This document shows, piece by piece, positions 7,996 through 18,345 of a stretch of DNA of 64,000 nt. The stretch comes from JAPLUA01 sp964625855 (GTDB lineage: Bacteria; Verrucomicrobiota; Verrucomicrobiia; Limisphaerales; UBA8199), in contig CAZVFC010000008.1 of the NCBI GenBank assembly GCA_964625855.1, positions 62,001 to 126,000 on the forward strand. Direction: 5' to 3'. Position 1 is the stretch's first letter; the number at the start of each line of letters is the position of its first letter. The notes under the pieces were generated by a model. That model worked only from the letters and a program-made list of their open reading frames with translations, was not told the origin of the DNA and did not search any database. Both the position numbers and the translations under genes were made by a program.

Positions 7996-8958
7996 TTATT
8001 CGCGGTAGCGTGCTCCCTGCAGCTTAATTTCCGAGGCGGCCCTTTCGAGGGCCTGGAGATCTTCCGCCGACAGTTCGAGCGAGGCGGCACCGAGATTCTC
8101 GCGCAGACGCTCGAGTTTCGTGGTGCCGGGGATCGGCACGATCCAGGGTTTTTGGGCCAGCACCCAGGCTAGGACCACCTGGGCTGGAGTCGCCTGCTTT
8201 TGCTTCGCGAATTTCTTGATCACCTTGACCAGGGCCTGGTTGGCCTCCCGGTTTTCCGGGTCGAAGCGAGGCAGCGTGTTGCGAAAATCGTTGGGATCGA
8301 ATTTCGTGCTTGCGGTGATCTTGCCCGTAAGGAACCCACGCCCCAGGGGGCTGAAGGGGACAAACCCGATGCCAAGCTCCTCTACGGTGGGCAACACCTC
8401 CGCTTCGGGCTCCCGCCACCAGAGTGAATACTCGCTTTGGAGCGCGGTCACCGGCTGGACAGCGTGGGCTAGGCGGATGTCTTGCACCCCGGCTTCGGAA
8501 AGGCCAAAGTGCTTCACCTTGCCTTGGCGAATCAGGTCTCTCACCGTTCCAGCCACGTCTTCCATGGGAACTTTCGGATCCACCCGGTGCTGGTAAAGCA
8601 GGTCAATGGTCTGGATTCCGAGCCGTTTGAGGGAGGCGTCAACCACCTGCCTAATGTGCTCGGGCCGGCTGTTGAAGCCGGTCTGCTTGCCCGAGTCACA
8701 ATCGAATCCGAATTTCGTGGCGATCACCACCCGGTCGCGGAACGGGGCGAGGGCTTCGCCGACGAGTTCCTCATTCGTGAACGGGCCATAGACTTCGGCG
8801 GTATCGAAGAAGGTGACGCCCTGCTCGACGGCCGAGCGGATGACGGCAATCATCTGCTGTTTGTCTCCAGCAGGACCATAGCCGTCGCTCATGCTCATGC
8901 AGCCCAGCCCGAGAGCGGTAACTTCCAAATTACTTTTACCTAAGTTGCGCTTTTGCAT
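7996..8958 (-). CDS. Aldo/keto reductase (AKR11/13-like)
   Basis: 320 aa. The complete AKR barrel has TFFDTAEVYGPFTNEELVGE (Asp, Tyr), VIATKFGFD (Lys) and DLLYQHRVDP (His). GFVPFSPLGRGFLTGKI and IVPIPGTTKLERLRENLGA form the NADP-binding part. The ATG at 8958 is preferred over the one at 8973, because AAAGGA, itself inside that upstream ATG context, sits 7 nt before it. Enzymes of this type reduce aldehydes, including methylglyoxal-type compounds. It is 26 nt downstream of the alcohol dehydrogenase on the same strand. Confidence 0.92.
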   Translation of the reverse strand: MQKRNLGKSNLEVTALGLGCMSMSDGYGPAGDKQQMIAVIRSAVEQGVTFFDTAEVYGPFTNEELVGEALAPFRDRVVIATKFGFDCDSGKQTGFNSRPEHIRQVVDASLKRLGIQTIDLLYQHRVDPKVPMEDVAGTVRDLIRQGKVKHFGLSEAGVQDIRLAHAVQPVTALQSEYSLWWREPEAEVLPTVEELGIGFVPFSPLGRGFLTGKITASTKFDPNDFRNTLPRFDPENREANQALVKVIKKFAKQKQATPAQVVLAWVLAQKPWIVPIPGTTKLERLRENLGAASLELSAEDLQALERAASEIKLQGARYRE

Positions 8959-8984
8959 ATCGATTCCTTTCATCAGCGGGTTGG

Positions 8985-10049
8985 CTATTCAGCCTTGAGC
9001 GAGGCCATATCGATAGAGAAACGGTATTTCACATCGGACCTAGCCATGCGCTCGTAGGCTTCATTCACCTTCTGGATCGGAATGACTTCGACGTCCGCAG
9101 TGATGTTGTTCCTGCCGCAGAAATCCAGCATCTCCTGGGTCTCGGCGATGCCGCCGATGGGGGAACCGGACAGACTGCGCCGTCCAAGCAGTAAAGCAAA
9201 CGCGGCGATCGCATGAGGTTTCTCGGGTGCGCCGACGATGGTGAGGTTGCCGTCCACCTTCAACAGATTGAGATAGGCATTGATGTCGTGTGCGGCGGAG
9301 ACCGCATCCAGGATGAACTCGAAACTGCCGGCGTGTTTGTTCATCTCCTCAGTATTTCGTGAGATCACCACCTCGTGCGCGCCAAGGCGAATCGCGTCGT
9401 CTTGCTTTGAGGGAGAGGTGGTGAAGACCACGACGTGCGCGCCGAAGGCGCGGGCGAACTTCACACCCATATGGCCGAGGCCACCTAGCCCCACGATGCC
9501 GACCTTCTGGCCCGGGCCGACTCTCCAATGGCGCAGGGGGGAATAGGTGGTGATGCCGGCGCAGAGCAGGGGTGCGGTATTGGCCAGCGGGAGGTTACCA
9601 GGGACGCGGAGGGTGAAGCGTTCGTCGACGACAATGCTCTCGGAATAGCCGCCGTAAGTCGGCAGGCCAAGGTGATTGTCGGTCCCCCCATACGTCAGGA
9701 CCTGGCTCGGACAGAACTGCTCGTTGCCCGCGCGGCAGTGCGGACAGGACAGATCGGCATCGACGAGGCAGCCCACGGCGGCCAGGTCGCCCGGTTTGAA
9801 TTTGGTGACGCCAGAACCGACCTTGGTCACCCGTCCAACAATCTCGTGGCCGGGAACGCACGGGTAAACGGTCGGCATGAGGCTGCTCCACTCGTTGCGC
9901 GCGTAGTGGAGGTCCGAGTGGCAAATGCCGCAATAGAGGATTTCGATCTGCACATCGCGAGGCGTTGCCTCCCGACGTGGAATAACAGTGTGAGCCAGAG
10001 GCGATCTCGCACTGGCGGCGGAATAGGCTTTGGTTTTGTACGTATTCAT
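8985..10049 (-). CDS. Zinc-dependent NADP alcohol dehydrogenase (YahK/CAD-like)
   Basis: 354 aa. The catalytic zinc ligands are in EILYCGICHSDLHYARNEW and VYPCVPGHEIVGRV. The structural zinc is bound by the four-Cys lobe CLVDADLSCPHCRAGNEQFC. The Rossmann motif is GLGGLGHMGVKFARAFGAHV. Overall it matches the cinnamyl-alcohol-dehydrogenase-like aldehyde reductases of bacteria. It is the first enzyme after the AraC-type regulator on the same strand (40 nt gap), so control by that regulator is likely. Confidence 0.93.
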   Translation of the reverse strand: MNTYKTKAYSAASARSPLAHTVIPRREATPRDVQIEILYCGICHSDLHYARNEWSSLMPTVYPCVPGHEIVGRVTKVGSGVTKFKPGDLAAVGCLVDADLSCPHCRAGNEQFCPSQVLTYGGTDNHLGLPTYGGYSESIVVDERFTLRVPGNLPLANTAPLLCAGITTYSPLRHWRVGPGQKVGIVGLGGLGHMGVKFARAFGAHVVVFTTSPSKQDDAIRLGAHEVVISRNTEEMNKHAGSFEFILDAVSAAHDINAYLNLLKVDGNLTIVGAPEKPHAIAAFALLLGRRSLSGSPIGGIAETQEMLDFCGRNNITADVEVIPIQKVNEAYERMARSDVKYRFSIDMASLKAE

Positions 10050-10089
10050 GATGTTCCTATCAATTTCTTTGCAGCTGAAGTGTTGACAA

Positions 10090-11130
<1,041 letters not shown>

Positions 11131-11434
11131 GGGCTCAAAATAGCTTGCATTTGACGCTCGTCACTAGCAAGGCACGCCAATTTACTAGCGGAACGCGCCA
11201 AAAGGACTTTTTCAGCAACTCGCTCCCGGCAAATACCCCTAAACCGACTAGCGTTGTGCAGACCGCTTTCTAACCCGGGCATATCTCTACACCATGCTGC
11301 CGGTGGCACAGGCGGCACCCCCGTCTCACCTGTTGGCGTTTGGGGTGGTTTTCCAATAGCGGTGTGCCCCCTGCGCCGTCCGGCCAGTTGAGGCCTTCGC
11401 GCAGCCGCGTTCGCCTTGGCGTTCTTCCTCCCAT

Positions 11435-11484
11435 TTGACAAGCGGAGTATGTGAGGCAATATGTATCTCACGCGATTAAATCGC
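11435..11484 (+). promoter_or_regulatory. Promoter and candidate OhrR operators upstream of ohr
   Basis: A -35-like TTGACA (11435-11440) is followed 17 nt later by AATATG. Two inverted repeats overlap or follow the -10 region: GTGAG-N11-CTCAC (11451-11471) and GCGATT-A-AATCGC (11472-11484). The second lies 32 nt before the ohr ATG. MarR-type OhrR proteins bind such AT-centred dyads, so these are plausible operators for the regulator encoded two genes downstream. This is inference from position. Confidence 0.5.
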
Positions 11485-11516
11485 ACACGAACAACAAAAA
11501 CGAAAGAAAGCAAGAC

Positions 11517-11933
11517 ATGAAAACTCTGTATGAAGCAAAAGCCACCGCCACCGGCGGGCGTAATGGACACGTCCGCAGCAGCGATGGGGTTCTCGACCTG
11601 GATCTATCCATTCCCAAGGGCTTGGGGGGGGCGGGCAAACCGCTGCCCAATCCCGAACAGCTTTTTGCCGCTGGCTACGCTGCCTGTTTCGATAGCGCGC
11701 TCGCGTATGTCGCCGGGCTGCGCCATATCAAGCTGGGCAGCAGCCGGGTGGATGCGGCGGTGTCCATCGGCCCCCGGGAAACCGGCGGATTCCAATTGGC
11801 GGTTCGGCTTGAAATAGCACTTCCGGACGTTCCGCGCGAGCAGGCGCAGGAACTGGTGGACGCGGCGCATTTGGCGTGTCCGTACTCGAACGCCGTTCGC
11901 AATAATATCCCTGTGGACATAACGCTGGCGTGA
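11517..11933 (+). CDS. ohr: Organic hydroperoxide resistance protein Ohr
   Basis: 138 aa from ATG 11517 (GAAAG upstream). It shows the OsmC/Ohr fold with the opening KTLYEAKATATGGRNGHVRS. The first catalytic Cys is in LFAAGYAACFDSAL and the second in AHLACPYSNAVRNN. The Arg of the active site probably lies in the N-terminal half. Ohr reduces organic hydroperoxides through a Cys-Cys pair. It is the first gene of a tight rightward operon with a glutathione-peroxidase-like enzyme and OhrR. Confidence 0.95.
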   Translation: MKTLYEAKATATGGRNGHVRSSDGVLDLDLSIPKGLGGAGKPLPNPEQLFAAGYAACFDSALAYVAGLRHIKLGSSRVDAAVSIGPRETGGFQLAVRLEIALPDVPREQAQELVDAAHLACPYSNAVRNNIPVDITLA

Positions 11934-11947
11934 TCAAGGGGGCTTTT

Positions 11948-12430
11948 ATGAGTGAATTTCATGAATTCCGGGCGCGCGCTCTCCAGGGGCAGGAAATTCC
12001 GCTGGAGCGTTTCGCCGGCAAGGTGGTTCTGGTTGTCAACACCGCCAGCAAATGCGGCCTGACTCCGCAGTATGAGGGACTGGAAAAGCTATATGACACT
12101 TACTCCAGACAAGGTCTGGTGATTCTGGGCTTTCCTTGCGACCAGTTTGGCCACCAGGAGCCCGGGGATGAGTCCTCAATCCGCAATGGCTGCCTTCTAA
12201 ACTACGGCGTCAGCTTCCCGATGTTTGAAAAGACGCACGTCAAGGGACCACATGCCCATCCGCTGTTCGCCTGGCTGACGAACAAGCTGCCGGGTATCTG
12301 GGGTAAGACGGTGAAGTGGAACTTCACGAAATTCCTAATTGGTCGGGACGGAACGCCCTTGCGCAGGTATGCTCCGTTCACGCGCCCGGCACAGATCGAG
12401 AGCGCGATCCGTTCTGCCCTGGGAGTGTGA
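11948..12430 (+). CDS. Glutathione-peroxidase-family thiol peroxidase
   Basis: 160 aa. The peroxidatic Cys is in VVNTASKCGLTPQYEGLEKL, the conserved Gln in FPCDQFGHQEPG, and the Trp-Asn in VKWNFTKFLIGRDG. It has the Cys rather than the selenocysteine form and most likely uses thioredoxin. The ATG at 11948 is chosen because AAGGGGG lies just before it. A GTG at 11930 overlapping the ohr stop would only add six residues. It sits between ohr and ohrR and so completes a peroxide-detoxifying operon. Confidence 0.93.
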   Translation: MSEFHEFRARALQGQEIPLERFAGKVVLVVNTASKCGLTPQYEGLEKLYDTYSRQGLVILGFPCDQFGHQEPGDESSIRNGCLLNYGVSFPMFEKTHVKGPHAHPLFAWLTNKLPGIWGKTVKWNFTKFLIGRDGTPLRRYAPFTRPAQIESAIRSALGV

Positions 12431-12433
12431 CAA

Positions 12434-12913
12434 ATGAAGTGCGACCGCCAAAGAGATGATACGGACCTCCTCCGGTTCGATCGCCAGTTGTGTTTTCCGT
12501 TATATGCCGCTTCGCGGCTGATGACTCGGGTCTATCAGCCGCTACTGTCTCCTCTCGGTTTGACGTATCCGCAGTACATCATACTTCTCATCTTATGGGA
12601 GGACGCTCCTTGTACGGTTTCCCACATCGGGGAACGGTCGTTACTGAACTCGAACACCCTGACTCCGCTCTTAAAGCGGCTGGAGCTGGCCGGATACGTG
12701 AGCCGGACCCGTTCCGTAAATGATGAGCGGACAGTGGAAATCACCTTAACAAAGTCGGGGGTTGCCCTGGAGAGCCGATGCGTCTGCATTCCGGAGCGTC
12801 TGTCCAAGGCAATCGCCTATCCTCCGTCACAGGCACGTGTACTCAAGGATGAGTTGGATCGACTAATAGCCGTATTAAAGGTGGCACCCGAATGCGAGAG
12901 CGAAGGGCGATGA
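12434..12913 (+). CDS. ohrR: MarR-family redox regulator OhrR
   Basis: 159 aa. The conserved redox Cys is in LRFDRQLCFPLYAASRLMTR near the N-terminus. The MarR winged helix follows (LTYPQYIILLILWEDAPCTV, NTLTPLLKRLELAGYVSRTR, then the wing at NDERTVEITLTKSG). A second pair of Cys near 117-119 (SRCVCIPERL) may form the resolving partner. OhrR represses ohr until organic peroxide oxidises the N-terminal Cys. It is the third gene of ohr-gpx-ohrR, 3 nt after the peroxidase stop. Confidence 0.93.
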   Translation: MKCDRQRDDTDLLRFDRQLCFPLYAASRLMTRVYQPLLSPLGLTYPQYIILLILWEDAPCTVSHIGERSLLNSNTLTPLLKRLELAGYVSRTRSVNDERTVEITLTKSGVALESRCVCIPERLSKAIAYPPSQARVLKDELDRLIAVLKVAPECESEGR

Positions 12914-13150
12914 AAGCGATACCTCGCGGTCAGACGTGGCTTCGAGCACTTCGACTCCCGCACCGACGGCTGGATAAAGTGTTTCGCCGGGAGGGGAATG
13001 TCGTCCTTGCGCTCCCTCAGGGGCGCGGCACTTTCATGGGAAAGACGTGAAGACGATAACAGAGATCCTCACGGAAGCGGCCGGCGACCACGGCCGTTTT
13101 CAAATCCCGATTCGTCGCCCCGATGATGCGCACGTTCGTGGAACGTGTCC
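12914..13150 (-). pseudogene. Remnant of a sigma-54-dependent activator (AAA+ domain)
   Basis: Reading leftward from 13150, the frame gives STNVRIIGATNRDLKTAVVA, then FREDLCYRLHVFPMKVP. This is the sensor I and GAFTGA-distal part of an NtrC-type AAA+ domain. After a stop, a shifted frame resumes with PLRERKDDIPLPAKHFIQ, the expected continuation ('PLReR.eDIp.La.hFl'). The N-terminal part and the Fis-type HTH are missing. It is a decayed fragment with at least one frameshift. Confidence 0.8.
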
Positions 13151-13169
13151 TTTCCTCCAAGTAACCGCG

Positions 13170-13286
13170 ACGAGAACGCAACCATGAATCGCACCAATGC
13201 GCACGAAGGCGAAGAGGATACTGCCAGGCAGGCATTCCGGCTGCGGAAAGCGACAGCAGGATCCGGCGCGCCCTCCAACGGGGCGC
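13170..13286. repeat. Dispersed repeat, copy 1
   Basis: About 117 bp that closely matches 21085-21203 in the same orientation. Shared landmarks are ACGAGAACGCAACCA, GCGAAGGCGAAGAG, CTGCCAGG, CGACAGCAGGAT/CAACAGCAGGAT and GGCGCGCCCTCCAACG. No plausible gene crosses either copy. Confidence 0.75.
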
Positions 13287-13672
13287 AATCCGACGCGAGG
13301 GCACTGAACGGGTATGCTTGTGGGCCCGGATCAGGCTGTTGGAGGTGACCACCATCTCATGCTCTCGATGCTCCGTCATCCGACTCGCGGGTGGAGGGCG
13401 CATGCGAACCGATTTCGCGGACAGGCGCTTCTGGCGCCTGGCGTTGGCGGAGCTGTCGCAGCCGCGCCTTCCCGCTCCTCCAAAGGGTGCAGCATGGCCC
13501 CCCTCGCCACATGCAGGCGAGCGTGGCCACGCAGACGACTGTAAACAGAATGATCTTGGGTTCCGTGTTCGTGCCTTTTCTATTTGCGACTATTCGTTGC
13601 CAGCAGCGCCATGCGGAGCTTCTACGATCCGTGGCGCCCGAAACCAACGGGCGTATGTGGAAGGCGGTCCAT
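13287..13672. other. Non-coding stretch
   Basis: Frames cross this stretch on both strands, but their composition (runs of Arg, Pro, Ala, no domain) marks them as chance ORFs. I see no RNA or further repeat. Confidence 0.45.
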
Positions 13673-14098
13673 TCAATTTGAGGGCCGGTCGGGTTGGGTG
13701 CGCAAAGAGAGCCGGGTGATCTCTCCGCGCTGGCACATGTCGAGGACTCGCGCCACGTGCTTGTAAGGCCCGTTCTCGTCCGCACGGATGTATGCCACCA
13801 GATTGGGATTGGCTCTGTGAGCCTGGGTCAGTTCTGCTTCGAGCTGGGAGAAGTTGATGGGCTTGCGTCCCAGCCGGTAATCGCCACGCGTGGTGATCTC
13901 GATGGTGCGGACGTCGTTCTTGCTTATTTTCGGGGCGTCCTTGCTGCCGCCGGCCGGCAGGTTCAGGCGGATGCTCTGCTCCAGCAAGGGCGTGGTGATG
14001 ACAAAGATGATGAGGAGCACGAACACCAAATCCAGCAGCGGGGTGATGTTGATCTCCGTCAGAGTCACCAGGGAATTCTTCTGGGAAAAACGGCGCAT
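13673..14098 (-). CDS. ExbD/TolR-family biopolymer transport protein
   Basis: 141 aa, full length. A short cytoplasmic N-terminus (MRRFSQKNSLVTLTEINITP) precedes one membrane helix with the essential Asp (LLDLVFVLLIIFVITTPLLE), then a periplasmic domain. Partners ExbB and TonB are not present nearby, so it must work with proteins encoded elsewhere or be left over from a larger operon. It starts 3 nt after the truncated squalene-hopene cyclase stop, which suggests both came from one hopanoid/transport cluster. Confidence 0.88.
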   Translation of the reverse strand: MRRFSQKNSLVTLTEINITPLLDLVFVLLIIFVITTPLLEQSIRLNLPAGGSKDAPKISKNDVRTIEITTRGDYRLGRKPINFSQLEAELTQAHRANPNLVAYIRADENGPYKHVARVLDMCQRGEITRLSLRTQPDRPSN

Positions 14099-14101
14099 GG
14101 C

Positions 14102-15793
14102 TCAGGGGCGGGCCGGATCGTCCCGGTCCGTCATGATTTCTGTGGTGGCGCTGGATAGATGCTGGCGTGCCCGGCCGAGGGCCTGGAGCGGGAAGTAGTG
14201 GCGGTAGAGATTGTAGTTGATCATGAAGCCCCGGGCGAGTTCGCGGCCTTGGGCGAGCCGGGCGGTGTCCCGCTTGAGGTCGATGCGCTCGCCGATGCCG
14301 TAGCCTGGGAAGCCGCATCCCACGTAGTGGGGCTCGTCCCAGGTGCCGTTGTGCTGGTGATGCAGGAGCCACTGCACGCCACGGATGATTGTGGCGTCGT
14401 AATCATGACTGCCGGTGGCAAGCAATCCTACGAGGGCCCACGCGGTTTGGGAGGGAGTCGTGCATCCGGCGGCGCGGAGAGAGTCGTCCATGTATGAGGC
14501 GCACGACTCGCCCCAGCCGCCGTCGTCCCGTTGCTTGGAGACGAGCCACCCGGCAGCCTTCCGGACGCGCGGGTCCTCCATATCGAAGCCAACTGCGCGC
14601 AGCCCCGGGAGCACCAAAGCTGTGCCGTAGATGTGGTTGACACCCCAGCGCCCGAACCAGCTGCCGTCGGGCTCCTGCTCGCTGAGGACGTAGCGCACAG
14701 CCTTTTGGACCGCCGGGTCGCAGAGGCCGTAGCCCATCAGGCCCAGGGCCTCGAGCTTATGGCCCGTCAGGTCGGCGCTGGGGGGGTCGAGGACCTCGCC
14801 GAAATCGCAGAAGGGAATGCGGGTTAGAATCCACTTGTCGTTGTCCTTGTCAAAGGCACCCCATCCGCCGTTGGAGCATTGCATGGCTCGCACCCAGGTT
14901 TCAGCTCGCCGGATGGCGGATTCAATTCGCTCGTGGAAGGACGCGGGTACCAGGTCCCGAAGCTGGACCAGGACCGTCAACGCCACCGCCGTATCGTCCA
15001 GGTCCGGATAAAGCGTGTTTGCCCGCTCGAAGGCCCAGCCGCCGCACTCCACGCCTTTGACGGTCATGGCCCAATCGCCTCTGACAAGGATTTGCTCTTC
15101 AAGGATCCAGTCCAAGGCTGTCAGCATTTGTGGAAATGTCCCGGGGGTGGCGGCGCAGTCGAGCAATCCTTGGAGGGTCAGAAGCGTGTCCCAGACGGGG
15201 GACTCACTGGCCTGCAGGTAGGTAGCGCCGTTCCGCTGGTAGGACCAGTGGCGGTTCCAGGTGTCCAAGCCGTTGTGGACCACAGCGTGGTCCAGGGGAT
15301 AACCCTCGGTGTGCAGGGCCATGAGGCTGTAGATCCAGGGGGGCTGGATGCCGCCCCAGGCACCATCCGCGTCCTGATGCCGAATGATCCATTCCAGGCA
15401 GAGTTTGATGCAGGCCTCACGCCCCGGCTTGCATGGCAGGGAGCCGTAAGCGTGCAGGATGCGCTCGTTGATCCAAAAGAAGGTTGGCCAGAACCCGGTC
15501 TTGTTCCTCGGGATGGAGTATTCGAATTGGTCCCGCCCGCCCGGAAACAGCTCGTCGAGTCCACGCTCGGGCGGCAGAGGCCGCACCGGCCTGCGAGCAG
15601 AGACAATCGCCAGGGGGACGATGGTGGCACGGGCCCAGCTGGCAAACCAATACAAGTTAAAAGGCATCCAGGTTGGCAAGAGGATGAGCTCCGGCGGGAC
15701 CACCGGGGTATATGCCCATGGCCATTCGCCGATCAACGCCAGCTGCGGTTCTGGGGCGGCCGATGCCCAGGAAGGAGCCTGCCGCCCCCGCAA
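14102..15793 (-). pseudogene. Squalene-hopene cyclase, 5'-truncated
   Basis: The frame of 563 codons has no ATG; it opens at a TTG. It aligns with the cyclase from the segment LALIGEWPWAYTPVVPPELI onward. The catalytic DxDD motif is present at about 264-267 (YPDLDDTAVAL), as are several QW repeats (DGAWGG, NGGWGAFD, DGSWFGRWG, DDGGWGESC). In the Alicyclobacillus enzyme the DxDD motif is near 374-377, so about 110 N-terminal residues are missing here. Sequence upstream of 15793 is unrelated. The protein is probably non-functional unless an unusual start is used. Confidence 0.8.
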
Positions 15794-16099
15794 CGGGACC
15801 CCTGAGGGCAGACCTGGAAGCGCGCGGCTTCCGCTTCACGAGCCATCGGGAATGGTGCCTTGCCCCGTGGAGTGCACCTCCATGATGCCGGCGAAGAAGC
15901 GACGCCTATCGGGCGTGGGCAGCCAGCAGATGTAAACGGAGGTCAGCCCGGCACCGCCTGCCAGTGGAGGTTGCCTAGCTCGTGCGGCGTCCCGCTGCTC
16001 CTGCGCGGCGAGTTCGACCGACTGCGCAGGCGCCTGACGGCGGGGACCCGTAGGGGCAAACGGGAGCTGGCCCGGCAGAGCCGGACCAGCCCTTGTTGT
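15794..16099. other. Junction stretch without a convincing gene
   Basis: The expected 5' part of the cyclase is absent here. A leftward frame ending near 15840 (LTSVYICWLPTPDRRRFFAG) could be the tail of an unknown gene, but it has no start or homologue that I can recognise. It may mark a recombination point. Confidence 0.4.
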
Positions 16100-16246
16100 T
16101 TACGCTTCCCTATCTTCATCGGGCGCCTTGGATGGCTCAGACGGCCTTGGTGACCAAGGGCATTCCCCAGTCTTCGCGTAATGCGACGAGCGCCGCACGA
16201 TGTCGATCTGGTTCTCGACCTTTCGAATTTCGTCACTGTTGTTCAT
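16100..16246 (-). CDS. Possible 48-aa small protein
   Basis: A hand-read frame starts MNNSDEIRKVENQIDIVRRS and ends SKAPDEDREA. It is charged and soluble, without domain or Cys motif. No ribosome-binding site precedes the ATG. A similar TAACTAACT string occurs about 100 bp upstream, so the region may be duplicated. Low confidence. Confidence 0.3.
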   Translation of the reverse strand: MNNSDEIRKVENQIDIVRRSSHYAKTGECPWSPRPSEPSKAPDEDREA

Positions 16247-16514
16247 AACTAACTCGGCAAGGCATCTGTCCGCCCCGGGATGGCCTCACCCGCTAGGCGG
16301 GAAGGGGCCCGGCTGTCCGGTGGACGCCTTGCCTTCGTAACTAACTACTCGGGCTGCGAGGAGGAACTTTGGCCAGCCTTCGGAACCCGGGCCCGTCTCC
16401 GTACACACGGCGCTCCACCCGCAAATGTTTACAAGATGTGGGTGTACCTGACATAGCCGAAGGGCCATCCTTGACGCCGCGCCGGCCGCGCCCGCACCAT
16501 GCCTGTTCATCAAG
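16247..16514. other. Intergenic region
   Basis: About 270 bases separate the possible small gene from the zinc-ribbon protein. It holds two related strings, CATAACTAACTCGGCAAGG and the inverted-context CCTTGCCTTCGTAACTAACTAC, about 90 bp apart. No gene is seen. Confidence 0.4.
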
Positions 16515-17291
16515 ATGAGCACCGAGCAGTTCCAGATCCACATGTTCCACTTCCGCTGCCCCATCTGCGGTGCCACCCCCGAGCGGGTGCTACTGCGGGA
16601 TTACTTGAGGGAGTGGAGCGCCGCGCCGCCCTACCGGTTGTTTTCGCTGCTATGCGCCTTCAGTGGTGCCCTAGCGGAGGTTGCGGGCGGTCAGTCGCGC
16701 TGGCTCACCAAGAAGTTCAGCAAGGCGGCCGAGCGGGTCCAAGACGCCATCAAAGAACTGCCATTCGACCCGCCACTCCGCCCGGGGTCCTCCCTCAAGG
16801 CGGATCCCCCTGCCCTGCGGTTTGATGGCGTGTGCCCGGTGTGCAGCACCCACCCTGGGCCGCGCACGAGGGGCAACTACTTCACCGACTGGCCCCACGC
16901 CTGCAAGGTGCAGACCGCCAACCTCCTCTACGAGACGGGACTCGTCCTCTGGGGGATACTGCTGGGCCTGCCCCAGTGGGCGGGCGGCACCTTCCTGCAG
17001 CAGATCAACGCGGTCCGCGGGGAGATGCGTCGCGCGGGCAAGGACATGTCGTTCCTGGAGTGCCCCCAGTGCGGCCGGCTGACCAGCTGCCTCTACGGGT
17101 CGAATGCGAGGGTGAGCGGGTTCTGCCGCTGGTGTCTCGACATGTCAGGCGGGATGAGCATCGGAATCAGCGTCTCCTTCGACCCCGGCGGCCAGCCTGT
17201 CATCGACATGGCCAAGGCCGACCCCACCGCGCCGGCCAGGAACGCCTGGGACATCCTGCCGCCGGAGATCAGAAAGAGGATCAATAGCTAA
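16515..17291 (+). CDS. Protein with four zinc-ribbon-like Cys pairs, unknown function
   Basis: 258 aa. Cys pairs occur at FRCPICGATP (about 15), GVCPVCSTHPG (about 107), LECPQCGRLTSC (about 185) and GFCRWCLDMSG (about 205), so one or two structural zinc sites are likely. A long middle section (YRLFSLLCAFSGALAEVAGG, LVLWGILLGLPQWAGGTFLQ) is hydrophobic but broken by charges. No enzyme motif is visible. It is the first convincing gene of the accessory island and lies 38 nt before a protease gene on the same strand. Confidence 0.65.
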   Translation: MSTEQFQIHMFHFRCPICGATPERVLLRDYLREWSAAPPYRLFSLLCAFSGALAEVAGGQSRWLTKKFSKAAERVQDAIKELPFDPPLRPGSSLKADPPALRFDGVCPVCSTHPGPRTRGNYFTDWPHACKVQTANLLYETGLVLWGILLGLPQWAGGTFLQQINAVRGEMRRAGKDMSFLECPQCGRLTSCLYGSNARVSGFCRWCLDMSGGMSIGISVSFDPGGQPVIDMAKADPTAPARNAWDILPPEIRKRINS

Positions 17292-17329
17292 CCCCGTCAG
17301 CGAAAAACGACTGGATCTGCCTCCTCACG

Positions 17330-18178
17330 ATGAACGCGAAAAGCCTTACAATTAAGGATGTGCCCCGGAAGTTCATGCGCGAAACAGGGCATGCACTGGC
17401 GGACTATTCGGTGGCGCTCGGTTTTTCCAAAGACTCGAAGGGCAAAACGTTTACTCCAAGCGGCAGTGGCGTCCTCGTCCGCAAGGGAAGGCGGTTCGGC
17501 ATTCTGACCGCGCGACACTGCGTGTGCAATCCAGGTCCGGACCTGCGACTTGGGCCCACAGGAACCGATGTGCTGTTCATCGTGTTACAGCGTGGCCGCA
17601 GCGTCCTGATCCAGCCCCAGGGGGTCATAAAGCATCCGCTTGCAACGCCTCAATCGGAGGAATACGGCCCCGATCTTGCGTTTATCGAGGTCCTGCCGGG
17701 TGAAAGCCTCAACTCCATCAAGGCCGTCGGCTCCTTTTGGTCGCTCGACCGGGAACCCGCCACGGTGGTGGCGAAGTTTGGGAAAATCGGGACCCTGCTT
17801 GCAACGATTGGTTTCCCCGGGGTCCATTACGACACGAAACGAGAAGGAAACACGATCCGTCACCAAATCAAACACATGGCCTATTATTTCCTGATCGGCC
17901 CGGGTGACACCTTCGAAAGAGATGGGTGGGACTATATCGAGAACATGTGCGATTGCGGCCCGTCGAGCGAACTGCCCGATTCATTTGCCGGCGTGAGCGG
18001 CGGGCCGATGTGGGGACTGCACTTCAACGTAGATGAGGCGAGCGAGCAATTCGCGCTAACCGATTTCGCGCTTCTCGGCACCGTCTTCTACCAAACTCCA
18101 ATCCAAGGCGAAGAGCGGAAACTGCGGGCGCATTACATCAAGTCGATTTACGAACTTGCTTGGAGTCACATGGCCTAG
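17330..18178 (+). CDS. Trypsin-like serine protease, cytoplasmic
   Basis: 282 aa. The chymotrypsin-fold triad is visible: His in GILTARHCVCNPG (about 63), Asp in YGPDLAFIEVLPGE (about 113), and Ser in SFAGVSGGPMWGLHF (about 223, within GVSGGP). There is no signal peptide, so it should act in the cytosol. Proteases of this plain type occur as effectors or switches in defence loci, but no partner is evident; the nearest same-strand gene is the zinc-ribbon protein. The following cassette is convergent. Confidence 0.8.
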   Translation: MNAKSLTIKDVPRKFMRETGHALADYSVALGFSKDSKGKTFTPSGSGVLVRKGRRFGILTARHCVCNPGPDLRLGPTGTDVLFIVLQRGRSVLIQPQGVIKHPLATPQSEEYGPDLAFIEVLPGESLNSIKAVGSFWSLDREPATVVAKFGKIGTLLATIGFPGVHYDTKREGNTIRHQIKHMAYYFLIGPGDTFERDGWDYIENMCDCGPSSELPDSFAGVSGGPMWGLHFNVDEASEQFALTDFALLGTVFYQTPIQGEERKLRAHYIKSIYELAWSHMA

Positions 18179-18345
18179 AACCTCCTGCACGGCCAGAGAT
18201 GCCGACTCCTGGGCGAGATCTTCACGGGTCGTTGCCACACGGGTGCAGTAAGCTCCCGGCTGCCGAATTGCAATCCGGCTGAGGAAAAGAGCAGTCCGCG
18301 CCGGTGCGCGGCGAGTTTGATCAAGCGTGCAGGCGACCCAAGACG

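Noticed and set aside
13357..13785. Leftward frame of 142 codons before exbD
   Set aside because: Runs into exbD in another phase; rich in Arg, Trp and Pro without any domain.
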